In this document: piece by piece, positions 42,359-51,154 of the stretch | Numbering within the stretch: position 1 is the stretch's first letter | How the letters are laid out: each line of letters opens with the position of its first letter | From: Nocardia concava NBRC 100430 | GTDB taxonomy: Bacteria; Actinomycetota; Actinomycetes; Mycobacteriales; Mycobacteriaceae | Assembly (NCBI RefSeq): GCF_000308815.1 | Contig: NZ_BAFX01000002.1 | Span: 1-64,000, forward strand | Direction: 5' to 3' | Length of the DNA: 64,000 nucleotides | The notes under the pieces: generated by a model | Databases searched by the model: none | The model's input: only the letters and a program-made list of their open reading frames with translations | What the model was told of the DNA's origin: nothing | Program-made: the position numbers and the translations under genes

Positions 42359-43522
42359 TCAGCGTGGCTGGGGGATAGCCGGAGGGTTCGCGCCGGGCAG
42401 CGGCGGCGGGGTGTAGCGGCCGCTGTTGGGCGGCGGCACCGGGGCCTGGCCGTCGATCTGGATGTCGCCCTTGGCCGATCCGGTGATGGTGGCGAAGCCC
42501 TCCTGATCCGCGCCCTTGCCGACCATGCAGTTGAGGCTGCGGGAACCGGCCAGCCAGCTGCGGGTGTCGAGGGCGTCCCAGAACAGGGTGAGGGTCTTGT
42601 TGCGCAGCGCGTCGGGGGAGCCGAGGTAGTCGGCGGCGTCCTTGGCGCACTGGTCTTCCATGAACTTGTCCTGATCGTCCTTCGACGGCGGGCCGCCGTT
42701 GAAGTGCGAGGCCAGGTCCACGGTGGAGACGATCTCGAAGGCGTGCGGCTGGGTGCAGTCGACCGGATCGGTCGGCAGGTTCGACTTGATGCCGATGCAG
42801 GTGCCGATGTCGTAGACCTTCGACTGGTTGATGTCGCGCACGCTGCCGGTGATCGGTTTGGTGGCGATGCCCTGGCTGCCGGAGACCTGCAGGCCGCAGC
42901 GCAGCGTGCGCTCGCCCGCCTTCCAGCCCGCCTCACCCGGATTGATCAGGCCGACAACGAATTTGCCGCGCGGGTCCAGGCGGCCGCCGAGGTATTCCTG
43001 GGCCGCGCTGACGCAGTGCTCGTCGCGCAGTTCGGAGAAGCGCAGCGAATCCGGGAAGCGGGAGCCCGGCCCGAACTCCTTGCCCGGGTACTTGCTCAGG
43101 TCGATGTCCGCGGTGACCTCGAACAGGTGCTTGCTGGCGCAGTCGACCTTGGTGAGGTCGCTGGCATTGGCCTTGGACCAGCTCAGGCAGTCGCCCTCCT
43201 TGGCGGTGCCGAAGGCCGCGCCCGCGACCGCGCCGGTGGGCTGTGCGGCCCCCGGTGCGTGCGCCTTCACCCGATTGGAGTCGAAGCCGTTGGAGACGAA
43301 CATGGTGATGAGCACGGCCAGCGTGACGCCGACCGCCATCGCCAGCAGACCCCACCGCACGGTGGACGCCGAGAGCGGACCGCTGCGGTCCAGCTTGGAT
43401 TCCACCGCGCGGAACGGTGTCAGCAATCGATCCAGCGCCGTCGGCTTGCGACGGTTGGGCGGCCCGGAGCGCGACGGAGACGGTTGCGCGGGCCACTGCG
43501 GAGGCATCTTTTGCTCAGGCAT
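42359..43522 (-). CDS. Septum formation family membrane protein (Rv3835-like)
   Basis: 387 residues. A Pro/Arg-rich cytoplasmic start (1-55), one membrane span (WGLLAMAVGVTLAVLITMFV, about 57-77), then two similar extracytoplasmic domains with paired cysteines (GDCLSW ... VDCASKHLFEVTADIDLS; GTCIGI ... VDCTQPHAFEIVSTVDLA), the Septum_form pattern. A Pro-rich tail follows. Family members are linked to division septum formation. The counterpart of Rv3835. Confidence 0.88.
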   Translation of the reverse strand: MPEQKMPPQWPAQPSPSRSGPPNRRKPTALDRLLTPFRAVESKLDRSGPLSASTVRWGLLAMAVGVTLAVLITMFVSNGFDSNRVKAHAPGAAQPTGAVAGAAFGTAKEGDCLSWSKANASDLTKVDCASKHLFEVTADIDLSKYPGKEFGPGSRFPDSLRFSELRDEHCVSAAQEYLGGRLDPRGKFVVGLINPGEAGWKAGERTLRCGLQVSGSQGIATKPITGSVRDINQSKVYDIGTCIGIKSNLPTDPVDCTQPHAFEIVSTVDLASHFNGGPPSKDDQDKFMEDQCAKDAADYLGSPDALRNKTLTLFWDALDTRSWLAGSRSLNCMVGKGADQEGFATITGSAKGDIQIDGQAPVPPPNSGRYTPPPLPGANPPAIPQPR

Positions 43523-43602
43523 CGCGGTCCATCATTGCAGCGCCCACCCACCCCCGCCATGAACAACCACCCTTCCAGCCGATCTTCGCACCCCCCACCC
43601 CC

Positions 43603-43676
43603 GTCATTCCGGCGCGCTTTTGGCCGGAATCCACCCTGGCCGCTGTGGATCCCGGCCAAAAGCATGCCGGGATGAC
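43603..43676. repeat. 74-bp palindromic repeat unit
   Basis: Two 31-base arms, GTCATTCCGGCGCGCTTTTG... and its near complement ...AAAAGCATGCCGGGATGAC, surround a 12-base loop; 27 of 31 positions pair. It begins and ends with GTCAT/ATGAC. Sequences of this style (GTCATTCCGGC ... GGAATCCA) are common dispersed palindromes in many bacteria. It sits alone between the septum gene and the GMC gene. Confidence 0.85.
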
Positions 43677-43690
43677 GAGTGGTGCTGCGC

Positions 43691-45280
43691 TTACGAGGCG
43701 ATCAGATCCGCCGCCTTCTCGCCGATCAGCACCGCGGGTGCGTGGGTGTGGCCGCGGGTGATCACCGGCATGACCGAGGTGTCGGCGACGCGCAACCCTT
43801 CGATACCGCGTACGCGCAGTTGCGGATCCACCACGCTGGTCTCGTCCTTGCCCATGGCACAGGTGCCGACCGGGTGGTACAGCGTGTGCGAATGGTCCTC
43901 GAGGCAGCGCCGGAGCACCTCCTCCATCGGGGTGTCCGACGGGACGGCGGGCTGCATGAGTTCGCCGATGTGCTCCTTCATCGAAGGCTGGTGCGCCAGT
44001 TCGACACACTGGCGCAGGCCCGCGAGCAGGGCTGCGCGGTCGGCGGGTTCGGCGCAGTAGCGCGGGTTGATGCGCGGCGCGGTGAACGGGTCGGGGGAGG
44101 TGAGGGTGATGCTGCCGATCGATTCCGGTTTGAGCAGCACCGCCGCGAAGGTCAGCGCGTGCCCGTCCGGATCGCCCAGGCCCTCCGCGATATACGGCGC
44201 GGGCCCGAAGATGAGTTCGAGGTCGGGCAGCTCGAGCTCCTCACGGCTGCGCGTGAATCCGTACGCCTCACCGATGTTCGAGGTCAGCTGCCCGCGCCGC
44301 AACACCAGGTAGTTGGCGAGTTCGAGCAGGTTCTTGTCCGCGCCGAAGAGGCTGCCCGCGCGGGTGCGGTAGACGATGGGCGCGGCCAGATGGTCGCGCA
44401 GGCCGCGGCCGACCTCCGGCAGATCCTGCACCACCGGAATGCCGAGCTCCTGCAGCCGATGTCCGTCGCCGATGCCCGAGAGCATCAGCAGCTGCGGGCT
44501 GTTGATGGCCCCGCCGGACAGCACGATCTCCCGCTTGGCGGTGATCTGCTTGGTCTCCCCGCCGATCCGGAATTCCACCCCGATCGCCCGCTTGCCCTCG
44601 AACAGGATCTTGGTGGCGTGGGCGTCGGTGATGACGCTGATATTGCGCCCGGCCTGCCGCGCGGGCCGCAGGTAGGCGTCGGCGGTGCTCCAGCGCGCGC
44701 CGCGCTTCTGATTCACCATGGTCTGCGAGAAGCCTTGCGGCCGGTCCTGATTCGCGCGCTCCACCGGGTACCCGGCCTCGGCGGCGGCCTGCAGGTAGGT
44801 GTGGGTGAGCGGGCGCGGGCTGCGCTGGCGGGAGATGTGCAGCGGCCCCTTGCGGCCCTCGCCGGGTTCGGTCGTCTCCTCGACGGCCTCCATCTTCTGG
44901 AAGTAGGGCAGCACCTGCTCGAAGGACCATTCCGGTCCGGCGTAGCGGCTCCACTCGTCGTAGTCGGCGGCGAAGCCGCGCACCCACATCATGGCGTTCA
45001 TGGAGGAGGAGCCGCCGAGCATCTTGCCGCGCGGCCAGTACACCTTGCGGTCGCTGAGCTCGGGCTGCGGTTCGGTGCGGTAGTTCCAGTCGTTGGGGCC
45101 CTGGAAGAGCTGGTTGAACGCGGCCGGGATGTGCGCGAACTTGTCCTTGTCCTCACCGCCCGCCTCCAGGACCACGACACTGACGCCGGGCCTCTCGCTC
45201 AAGCGTGCGGCCACTGCGGCCCCCGCCGATCCGGCTCCGATGACAATGAAATCGGCCGTGTGCGGGGTGTATTGGGGCAT
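43691..45280 (-). CDS. GMC-family FAD oxidoreductase (choline dehydrogenase-like)
   Basis: 529 residues. FAD-binding ADFIVIGAGSAGAAVAARLSE at the start, GMC signature 1 around GKMLGGSSSMNAMMWVRG (about 85-102), signature 2 GAINSPQLLMLSGIG (about 260-274), and the catalytic His-His region SHTLYHPVGTCAMG and ITRGHTHAPAVLIGEKAADLI at the C-terminus. It oxidises an alcohol; choline is only one option for the family and no betaine genes are adjacent. Confidence 0.92.
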   Translation of the reverse strand: MPQYTPHTADFIVIGAGSAGAAVAARLSERPGVSVVVLEAGGEDKDKFAHIPAAFNQLFQGPNDWNYRTEPQPELSDRKVYWPRGKMLGGSSSMNAMMWVRGFAADYDEWSRYAGPEWSFEQVLPYFQKMEAVEETTEPGEGRKGPLHISRQRSPRPLTHTYLQAAAEAGYPVERANQDRPQGFSQTMVNQKRGARWSTADAYLRPARQAGRNISVITDAHATKILFEGKRAIGVEFRIGGETKQITAKREIVLSGGAINSPQLLMLSGIGDGHRLQELGIPVVQDLPEVGRGLRDHLAAPIVYRTRAGSLFGADKNLLELANYLVLRRGQLTSNIGEAYGFTRSREELELPDLELIFGPAPYIAEGLGDPDGHALTFAAVLLKPESIGSITLTSPDPFTAPRINPRYCAEPADRAALLAGLRQCVELAHQPSMKEHIGELMQPAVPSDTPMEEVLRRCLEDHSHTLYHPVGTCAMGKDETSVVDPQLRVRGIEGLRVADTSVMPVITRGHTHAPAVLIGEKAADLIAS

Positions 45281-45417
45281 GGTGACTCCTCGTCAAAGAC
45301 CACGGCGGAGCCGCTGCCGGACTCCCTGCCGTCCCATGCGGCTAACCCTAGGTTGGAAATCGCCCGGTCGTGGGGCGGATGGCCGGACCTATCCGAAATC
45401 GGGTAGCGGCCGCCGGA

Positions 45418-45423
45418 TAGGCT
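45418..45423 (+). promoter_or_regulatory. Leaderless -10 box of serS
   Basis: TAGGCT, exactly seven bases before the ATG at 45431. Confidence 0.65.
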
Positions 45424-45430
45424 GAGCTGC

Positions 45431-46690
45431 ATGATCGACCTTCGATTCCTGCGGGAAAACCCGGAAGCGGTTCGTGCGTCGCAGCGTGCTCGCGGTGAGG
45501 ACCCGTCTCTGGTGGACACCCTGCTCGAGGCGGATGCCGCCCGTCGCGCCGCGGTCGCGACGGCCGACAATCTGCGCGCCGAGCAGAAGGCGCTGGGCAA
45601 GAAGGTCGGCAAGGCTTCCCCGGAGGAGCGCGCGGAACTGCTGAAGCAGGGCCAGGAGCTCTCGGCGAAGGTGAAGGAGGCCGAGGCCGCCGAGAGCACC
45701 GCCGACGCCGATATGGTCGCCGCCCAGCGCGCGCTGTCGAATGTCGTGCAGGAGGGCGCGCCCGCGGGCGGCGAGGACGACTACATCGTGCTCGAGCATG
45801 TCGGCACCCCGCGCGAATTCGACTTCGAGCCCAAGGACCACCTGGACCTGGGTGAGTCGCTGGCCCTGATCGATATGGAACGCGGCGCGAAGGTCTCGGG
45901 TTCGCGCTTCTACTTCCTGACCGGCTACGGCGCGCTGCTGCAGCTGGGCCTGTTGCAGTTGGCCGCGCAGAAGGCCACCGCCAACGGCTTCACCATGATG
46001 ATCCCGCCGGTGCTGGTGCGCCCGGAGGTCATGCAGGGCACCGGCTTCCTGGGCCAGCACGCCGCCGAGGTCTATCACCTGGAGGAGGACGACCTGTACC
46101 TGGTCGGCACCTCGGAGGTGCCGCTGGCGGGCTATCACTCGGGCGAGATCCTGGATCTGAGCGCGGGCCCCAAGCGCTACGCGGGCTGGTCGTCGTGCTT
46201 CCGCCGCGAGGCGGGCAGCTACGGCAAGGACACCCGCGGCATCATTCGCGTGCACCAGTTCGACAAGGTGGAGATGTTCGTCTACACCACGCCGGAGCAG
46301 GCCGATGCCGAGCACAAGCGGCTGCTGGCCTGGGAGCAGGACATGCTGGCCGCCATCGAGGTGCCCTACCGCGTCATCGATGTGGCCGCGGGCGATCTGG
46401 GCTCCTCGGCGGCGCGCAAATTCGATTGTGAGGCTTGGGTTCCCACGCAGCAGACCTACCGCGAACTCACCTCGACCTCGAATTGCACCACCTTCCAGGC
46501 GCGTCGGCTCAATGTCCGGTACCGCGACGAGAACGGCAAGCCGCAGATCGCCGCCACGCTGAACGGCACTTTGGCGACAACCCGGTGGATTGTCGCGTTG
46601 CTGGAAAACCATCAGCAAGCCGACGGTTCGGTGCGGGTGCCCGCTGCGCTGGTGCCTTTCGTCGGCACCGACGTGCTGAAGCCTCGCTGA
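45431..46690 (+). CDS. serS: Seryl-tRNA synthetase
   Basis: 419 residues, full length. An N-terminal coiled-coil arm (about 25-105) contacts the long variable arm of tRNA-Ser. The class II core shows [12 protein letters not shown], motif 2 [22 protein letters not shown] and motif 3 [20 protein letters not shown]. Start set by TAGGCT seven bases before the ATG. The counterpart of Rv3834c. No tRNA-Ser gene is visible nearby, and no T-box-like leader is possible if it is leaderless. Confidence 0.97.
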   Translation: MIDLRFLRENPEAVRASQRARGEDPSLVDTLLEADAARRAAVATADNLRAEQKALGKKVGKASPEERAELLKQGQELSAKVKEAEAAESTADADMVAAQRALSNVVQEGAPAGGEDDYIVLEHVGTPREFDFEPKDHLDLGESLALIDMERGAKVSGSRFYFLTGYGALLQLGLLQLAAQKATANGFTMMIPPVLVRPEVMQGTGFLGQHAAEVYHLEEDDLYLVGTSEVPLAGYHSGEILDLSAGPKRYAGWSSCFRREAGSYGKDTRGIIRVHQFDKVEMFVYTTPEQADAEHKRLLAWEQDMLAAIEVPYRVIDVAAGDLGSSAARKFDCEAWVPTQQTYRELTSTSNCTTFQARRLNVRYRDENGKPQIAATLNGTLATTRWIVALLENHQQADGSVRVPAALVPFVGTDVLKPR

Positions 46691-46752
46691 GTATTCGCTA
46701 CTCGGCGTGGCTTATTCCTTCGGTTGTGTCTACCGCTGGCAGGGGTTATGTC

Positions 46753-46758
46753 TAGGCT
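46753..46758 (+). promoter_or_regulatory. Leaderless -10 box of the GGDEF-EAL gene
   Basis: TAGGCT, exactly seven bases before the GTG at 46766. Confidence 0.65.
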
Positions 46759-46765
46759 AGGCACC

Positions 46766-48634
46766 GTGCGAGGAATCGGGTCTCGCGGCGATACCCGAAC
46801 CCGGGTGCGGGCGGCATCGGCGCTGGCGACGGCAATGGTCATGGCTCGGACCACCGGGGCGTTCTACGTCATGGGTGGGCTGCTGGGCTTGATCCTGACG
46901 GCGGTCGCCCCGGGGGATGAGGGCAATCGGCCGCTGGTGGGCGCGGCGGCGTTCGTGGCGCTGCTGCTGGGTATCAGCCTGCTCATCTGGGGTCCGCGCC
47001 TGCCGCATTCGGTGCATCACGCCTATGTGGCGACCGCGACCGTGCTGGTGACCGTTGCGGTGCACTGGTTTCCGAACACGGTGGGCGCGATCAGCCTGGC
47101 GGCGTTCTACGTGTTCGTGGCCTGTGATGCCGCCATCTTCTTCTCCTGGCGCTGGCTGGGCGCGCATCTGGCGTTCGCCATCGCCATGTGCCTGTGGGTG
47201 GTGCCCTCGCGCGGGCTGCCGTGGTGGTCGGGCATCATCCCGGCCGGTATCACCTTCGGAATCGGCATCGTGGTCGGCATTTTGACGCGCATGGCGTCGG
47301 ACGCCGATATCGACGTGCTGACCGGTCTGCTGAATCGGCGCGGTTTCGACCGGGCGCTGAGTAATGCCATCGCGCACGCCACCCGCACCGGCCAGGGTCT
47401 GGCCCTGGTGCTGGTGGACCTGGACCGCTTCCAGAAGATCAACGATCACCTCGGCCACCGGGCGGGCGACGCCGTGCTGCAGCGAGTGGCCGACACCTGG
47501 TCGAAACTGCTTGCGCCGGAGCAGCGGCTGGCCCGCTACGGCGGTGACGCCTTCGCGCTGCTGCTGCCCGGCACCACCGAGCAGGCCGCCATCCTGCTGA
47601 CCGAGGAGCTGCGCGCCGCCGTCACCACCGGCTGCTCGGCGGGTGTGACGTCCTGGCAGCCGGGCGAATCCGGGTCGCTGCTGGTGTCGCGCGCGGATGT
47701 GGGCCTGTATCGGGCCAAGCAGGCGGGCCGCAATCGCACGGTGCTGGAGTCCTCGCGGCAGCTGCCGCTGGCGGTGGAGCTGCGCGAGGCCATCGACCGC
47801 GGCACGCTGGACGTGCAGTACCAGCCGATCGTCTCGCTCTCCGACGGCGCGACCCGCGCGGTCGGCGTGGAAGCCTTGCTGCGCTGGTCTTCTCACGCGC
47901 AACCGGATGTGACCACCGAGGGCCTGATCCGCGTCGCCGAGGAATACGACCTCATCTCCGATCTGGACGAGCTGGTGTTGCGCCGCGCCTGCGCCGACGC
48001 CGCCCGGCTGCAGGAGACTTTCGCCCAGCTGGATCTGACGCTGAACGTGAATGTCAGCGGCCTGGAGCTGGCCGAAACCGAGTACGCCGACCGGGTTTCC
48101 GGCATTCTCACCGAAACCGGCTGGCCCGCCGAACAACTCGTGCTCGAGGTGACCGAGTCCGAGCTGGCCGCCGAATCCGAGACCGCCATCGCGAACCTGC
48201 ACAAGCTGCGCGAGCGCGGCGTCCGCATCGCCATCGACGATTTCGGCACCGGCTACTCCTCGCTGTCGCGCCTGGCCACCCTGCCGTCGGACATCCTCAA
48301 GGTGGATCAGTCCTTCGTGGCGGCCATCCGCTCCGATTCGCCCGCCCCGCCGCTGCTGGGCGTCATCGCGGCGCTGAGCAAGTCGCTCGATCTGCAGGTC
48401 ATCGCCGAGGGTGTGGAGACCGAGTACCAGGCGGCCGTGCTCACCGAGCTCGGCTTCGCGCTGGCGCAGGGCTACCACTACAGCGATTCGCATCCGGTGT
48501 CCGAGCTCATCAACGACCTCAATGACCGGCACGGGCTGGTCGGCGCGGCGCTCTCGGAGCGCGAGCCCTCCACCAATGGCTGGATCCCGCTGGATAATCC
48601 GCTTGACGGTGGTGCGCCCGGCGCGCAGAGTTGA
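46766..48634 (+). CDS. Membrane GGDEF-EAL protein with degenerate GGDEF
   Basis: 622 residues from the leaderless GTG at 46766. Residues about 30-175 hold six membrane spans. The GGDEF domain (about 180-345: DVLTGLLNRRGFDRAL) has its signature changed to YGGDAF, losing the catalytic Glu. The EAL domain (about 350-600) keeps VGVEALLRW, NVNVSG, LEVTESEL, IAIDDFGTGYSSLSRL, LKVDQSF and VIAEGVET, so all metal and catalytic positions that I can check are present. It is therefore likely a cyclic-di-GMP phosphodiesterase whose GGDEF part has a regulatory role. Confidence 0.9.
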   Translation: MRGIGSRGDTRTRVRAASALATAMVMARTTGAFYVMGGLLGLILTAVAPGDEGNRPLVGAAAFVALLLGISLLIWGPRLPHSVHHAYVATATVLVTVAVHWFPNTVGAISLAAFYVFVACDAAIFFSWRWLGAHLAFAIAMCLWVVPSRGLPWWSGIIPAGITFGIGIVVGILTRMASDADIDVLTGLLNRRGFDRALSNAIAHATRTGQGLALVLVDLDRFQKINDHLGHRAGDAVLQRVADTWSKLLAPEQRLARYGGDAFALLLPGTTEQAAILLTEELRAAVTTGCSAGVTSWQPGESGSLLVSRADVGLYRAKQAGRNRTVLESSRQLPLAVELREAIDRGTLDVQYQPIVSLSDGATRAVGVEALLRWSSHAQPDVTTEGLIRVAEEYDLISDLDELVLRRACADAARLQETFAQLDLTLNVNVSGLELAETEYADRVSGILTETGWPAEQLVLEVTESELAAESETAIANLHKLRERGVRIAIDDFGTGYSSLSRLATLPSDILKVDQSFVAAIRSDSPAPPLLGVIAALSKSLDLQVIAEGVETEYQAAVLTELGFALAQGYHYSDSHPVSELINDLNDRHGLVGAALSEREPSTNGWIPLDNPLDGGAPGAQS

Positions 48635-48689
48635 TCGCATGCGTCTGCTCGTTTACGCCTATTGATTCGTACTCCGTAGGGGAGTCTCC

Positions 48690-48716
48690 CGAGCCCGCCC
48701 CGTCAGTGCGGGCTCG
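48690..48716 (+). terminator. Hairpin between the GGDEF-EAL and MFS genes
   Basis: CGAGCCCGC, 9-base loop, GCGGGCTCG. Fifty-five bases after the stop and 24 bases before the next start; it may be a terminator or lie in the leader of the MFS gene. Confidence 0.5.
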
Positions 48717-48740
48717 ACGCGTGCGCTCACCGCTTCGGCG

Positions 48741-50018
48741 GTGCTGTTCGCGTTCACCGCGGATCTGATTCCGTTCTATGCCCTCTACGCGCTGCTTTTC
48801 GCCGCGCACGGATTGAATGCGGCGCAGATTTCGTCGTTGTTCGCCATCTGGTCCGCGACCTCGTTCGTGCTGGAGATCCCGTCGGGCGCGTGGGCCGACA
48901 CGGTTTCGCGACGAGGCTTGCTGATCCTGTCGGGTGCGCTGCTGGCGGCCGGGTTCCTGGCCTGGACGCTGTACCCGTCCTACCTGGGCTTCGCCGCGGG
49001 CTTCATCCTGTGGGGCACTTCGGGCTCGCTGCGTTCCGGCACGTTCGAGGCACTGATCTACGACGACCTAACCGCTCGCGCCGCGACTCGCACCTACCCG
49101 CGCCTGATGGGCTACACCCGTGCCGCCTCCGAATCCGCCGCGCTCGCGGGCATTCTCGCCGCGGCACCGCTGTACGCCTGGGGTGGGTACGCCCTCGTCG
49201 CCTGGTCGAGTGTGGGTATGGCGGCGCTGCACACGCTCGCGGCTGTCCTGTTGCCGAGTGCCCCGAAATCCGTCTCCGCGGCGGAGGTCGAGGATTTGGA
49301 GGAGGCCGACGCCGATGCGGAACCACCTGCGCCACAGCCGGATTCGCTCGGCTACCTCGACATGCTCCGGGCTGGACTGCGAGAAGCCATGCGCGTCCGC
49401 GTGATTCGCCGCGGCGTGGTGGTGGTCGCCCTGCTGAACGGTATGACCGCCTTCGACGAGTACTTCGCCCTGCTGGCCGACCACGCCGGTGCCGGTCCGG
49501 CCCTGGCGGCGATTCTGGTCGGCGTCACGGTGGCGGGCGCGCTGGCGGGTTCGCTGCTGGCGGGCCGCACCGCGGGCATGCGGACCGTGACCATGGCGGT
49601 GGCACTGACGGTGGCCGGTGTGCTGTTCATCGGCGGTGCCCTGGTGGCCGGATCGGCCGCACACCATCCGGCCGCGCTGTATGCGCTGACGGCCGTGGGC
49701 TTTTCGGCGGTGGGCATCGCCTACGGCATCGACTACAACGCCGACGTGATCGCCTCGGCTCGACTGCAGGACGCGATCGCGGGTCCGGCCCGGGCCACCG
49801 TGACCTCGGTCTCCGGTTTCCTCACCGAGGTGATGGCCCTGTTGGTCTTCGCCGTCGCGGCGGTGGCCTCGGCCTGGCTCGCCATCCCGGTAATGGTTGC
49901 CCTGCTGGGTATTCCGCTGCTGCTCGCCGCGGGACTGGTGCCGACCTGGCTGCCCCGGCCCGCGCCGGACCCGGACCCCGTGAGCGAACCCTCGGCCCCG
50001 GAGGCGGGCTCGCGCTGA
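48741..50018 (+). CDS. Major facilitator superfamily transporter
   Basis: 425 residues from the GTG at 48741, the only start codon in the open frame. Twelve membrane spans in two halves; between spans six and seven an acidic loop (EVEDLEEADADAEPPAPQPD) is typical of MFS. The loop GAWADTVSRRGLLI after span two is the MFS motif A variant. Substrate unknown; drug or sugar efflux are both possible. No ribosome site is visible. Confidence 0.85.
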   Translation: MLFAFTADLIPFYALYALLFAAHGLNAAQISSLFAIWSATSFVLEIPSGAWADTVSRRGLLILSGALLAAGFLAWTLYPSYLGFAAGFILWGTSGSLRSGTFEALIYDDLTARAATRTYPRLMGYTRAASESAALAGILAAAPLYAWGGYALVAWSSVGMAALHTLAAVLLPSAPKSVSAAEVEDLEEADADAEPPAPQPDSLGYLDMLRAGLREAMRVRVIRRGVVVVALLNGMTAFDEYFALLADHAGAGPALAAILVGVTVAGALAGSLLAGRTAGMRTVTMAVALTVAGVLFIGGALVAGSAAHHPAALYALTAVGFSAVGIAYGIDYNADVIASARLQDAIAGPARATVTSVSGFLTEVMALLVFAVAAVASAWLAIPVMVALLGIPLLLAAGLVPTWLPRPAPDPDPVSEPSAPEAGSR

Positions 50019-50067
50019 CCGCCGGGCAACGCGGGTAGGCGATCCGGCCAGTCGGTTGGGAGTGCCG

Positions 50068-51033
50068 GTGGCGGCCGTGGACAATCGGGCGGTGGCGGTG
50101 CGGCGGTGGCTGGGGTTGGTGTTCGGGGGTTCCATCGGCGCGGCCATTGCCGTCCAATCGCGGATCAATGGGGAGCTGGGGGCGCGGCTGGACGATGGGA
50201 TCGCGGCGGCGACCATCAGTTTCGGCAGCGGACTGGTGCTGCTCGCCGTGGTGTTCGCGGCGAGCGCTCGCCTGCGGGCCGGGGTCGGGCGGGTGTGGGC
50301 CGCGCTGGCCGCGGGGGAGCTGCGGTGGTGGCAGCTGCTGGGCGGGCTGTCGGGTGGGTATTTCGTTGCCTGCCAGGGGCTTACCGTGGCGACCATCGGG
50401 GTCACGGCGTTCACGGTGGCGACGGTGGCCGGTCAGCTGGCGAGCAGTCTGGTGGTGGACCGGCTGGGCTGGGGGCCGGGCGGGCGCACCCGGGTGACGG
50501 CGTGGCGGATCGGTGCCGCGGGTTTGGGCCTGGTGGCCGTGCTGCTCGCAGTGGCGGGCCGCAACGGTGGCGGCTCCGGGCTCGCCGGGTCTTCCTCGGC
50601 CTCGGTGCTGTTGGTGGTGCTGCCGCTGGTGGCGGGCGTGCTGGTGGCCTGGCAGCAGGCGGTGAACGGCCGGGTGGGTGTGGTCGGCGGACCGCTGTCG
50701 GCGACGCTGGCCAACTTCGCGACGGGCACCGCGGCACTGGTCGTCATCGAGACGATCGTGGTGATCAGGCATGGCGGATTCGGGCCGCCGCCCACCGAAC
50801 CGTGGTTGTATCTCGGTGGCCTGATCGGCATTTCGTTCGTCGCCCTGGCCGTCGTGGTGGTGCGATGGATCGGCGTGCTGCTGCTCGGCCTGACCTCGGT
50901 GGCCGGCCAGCTGCTCGCGTCGCTGCTACTGGATGCCGTCGCACCGAGCGGTTTCCGAGTCTCGGCGGCCACGTTGGTCGGCTGCGCGCTGACCTTCGTA
51001 GCGGTCGCGGTGGCCGCCCGCTCCCGCGGCTGA
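50068..51033 (+). CDS. DMT-superfamily (YdcZ/DUF606) transporter
   Basis: 321 residues from the GTG at 50068 (GGGAG five bases before); TTG 50056 and GTG 50062 are alternatives. Ten membrane spans as two repeats of the DUF606 type: GGSIGAAIAVQSRINGELGARLDDGIAAATISFGSGLVLL in the first and WQQAVNGRVGVVGGPLSATLANFATGTAAL in the second. Members are putative small-molecule exporters. The gene is 49 bases after the MFS gene. Confidence 0.85.
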   Translation: MAAVDNRAVAVRRWLGLVFGGSIGAAIAVQSRINGELGARLDDGIAAATISFGSGLVLLAVVFAASARLRAGVGRVWAALAAGELRWWQLLGGLSGGYFVACQGLTVATIGVTAFTVATVAGQLASSLVVDRLGWGPGGRTRVTAWRIGAAGLGLVAVLLAVAGRNGGGSGLAGSSSASVLLVVLPLVAGVLVAWQQAVNGRVGVVGGPLSATLANFATGTAALVVIETIVVIRHGGFGPPPTEPWLYLGGLIGISFVALAVVVVRWIGVLLLGLTSVAGQLLASLLLDAVAPSGFRVSAATLVGCALTFVAVAVAARSRG

Positions 51034-51154
51034 GCGCCCGGTCCCGCCTTTCGGGGCGTAGCGACCGGTCGCCTCTTATACCCGGCTGCGTGCGGTGAAA
51101 ACTGTTCGGCTGATTCGTAATTCGCTGTCCATATGAGTGTGCGATGGTGCGGTC

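Noticed and set aside
46757..48640. 627-codon minus-strand frame opposite the GGDEF-EAL gene
   Set aside because: Shadow frame; the plus strand encodes two recognisable domains.
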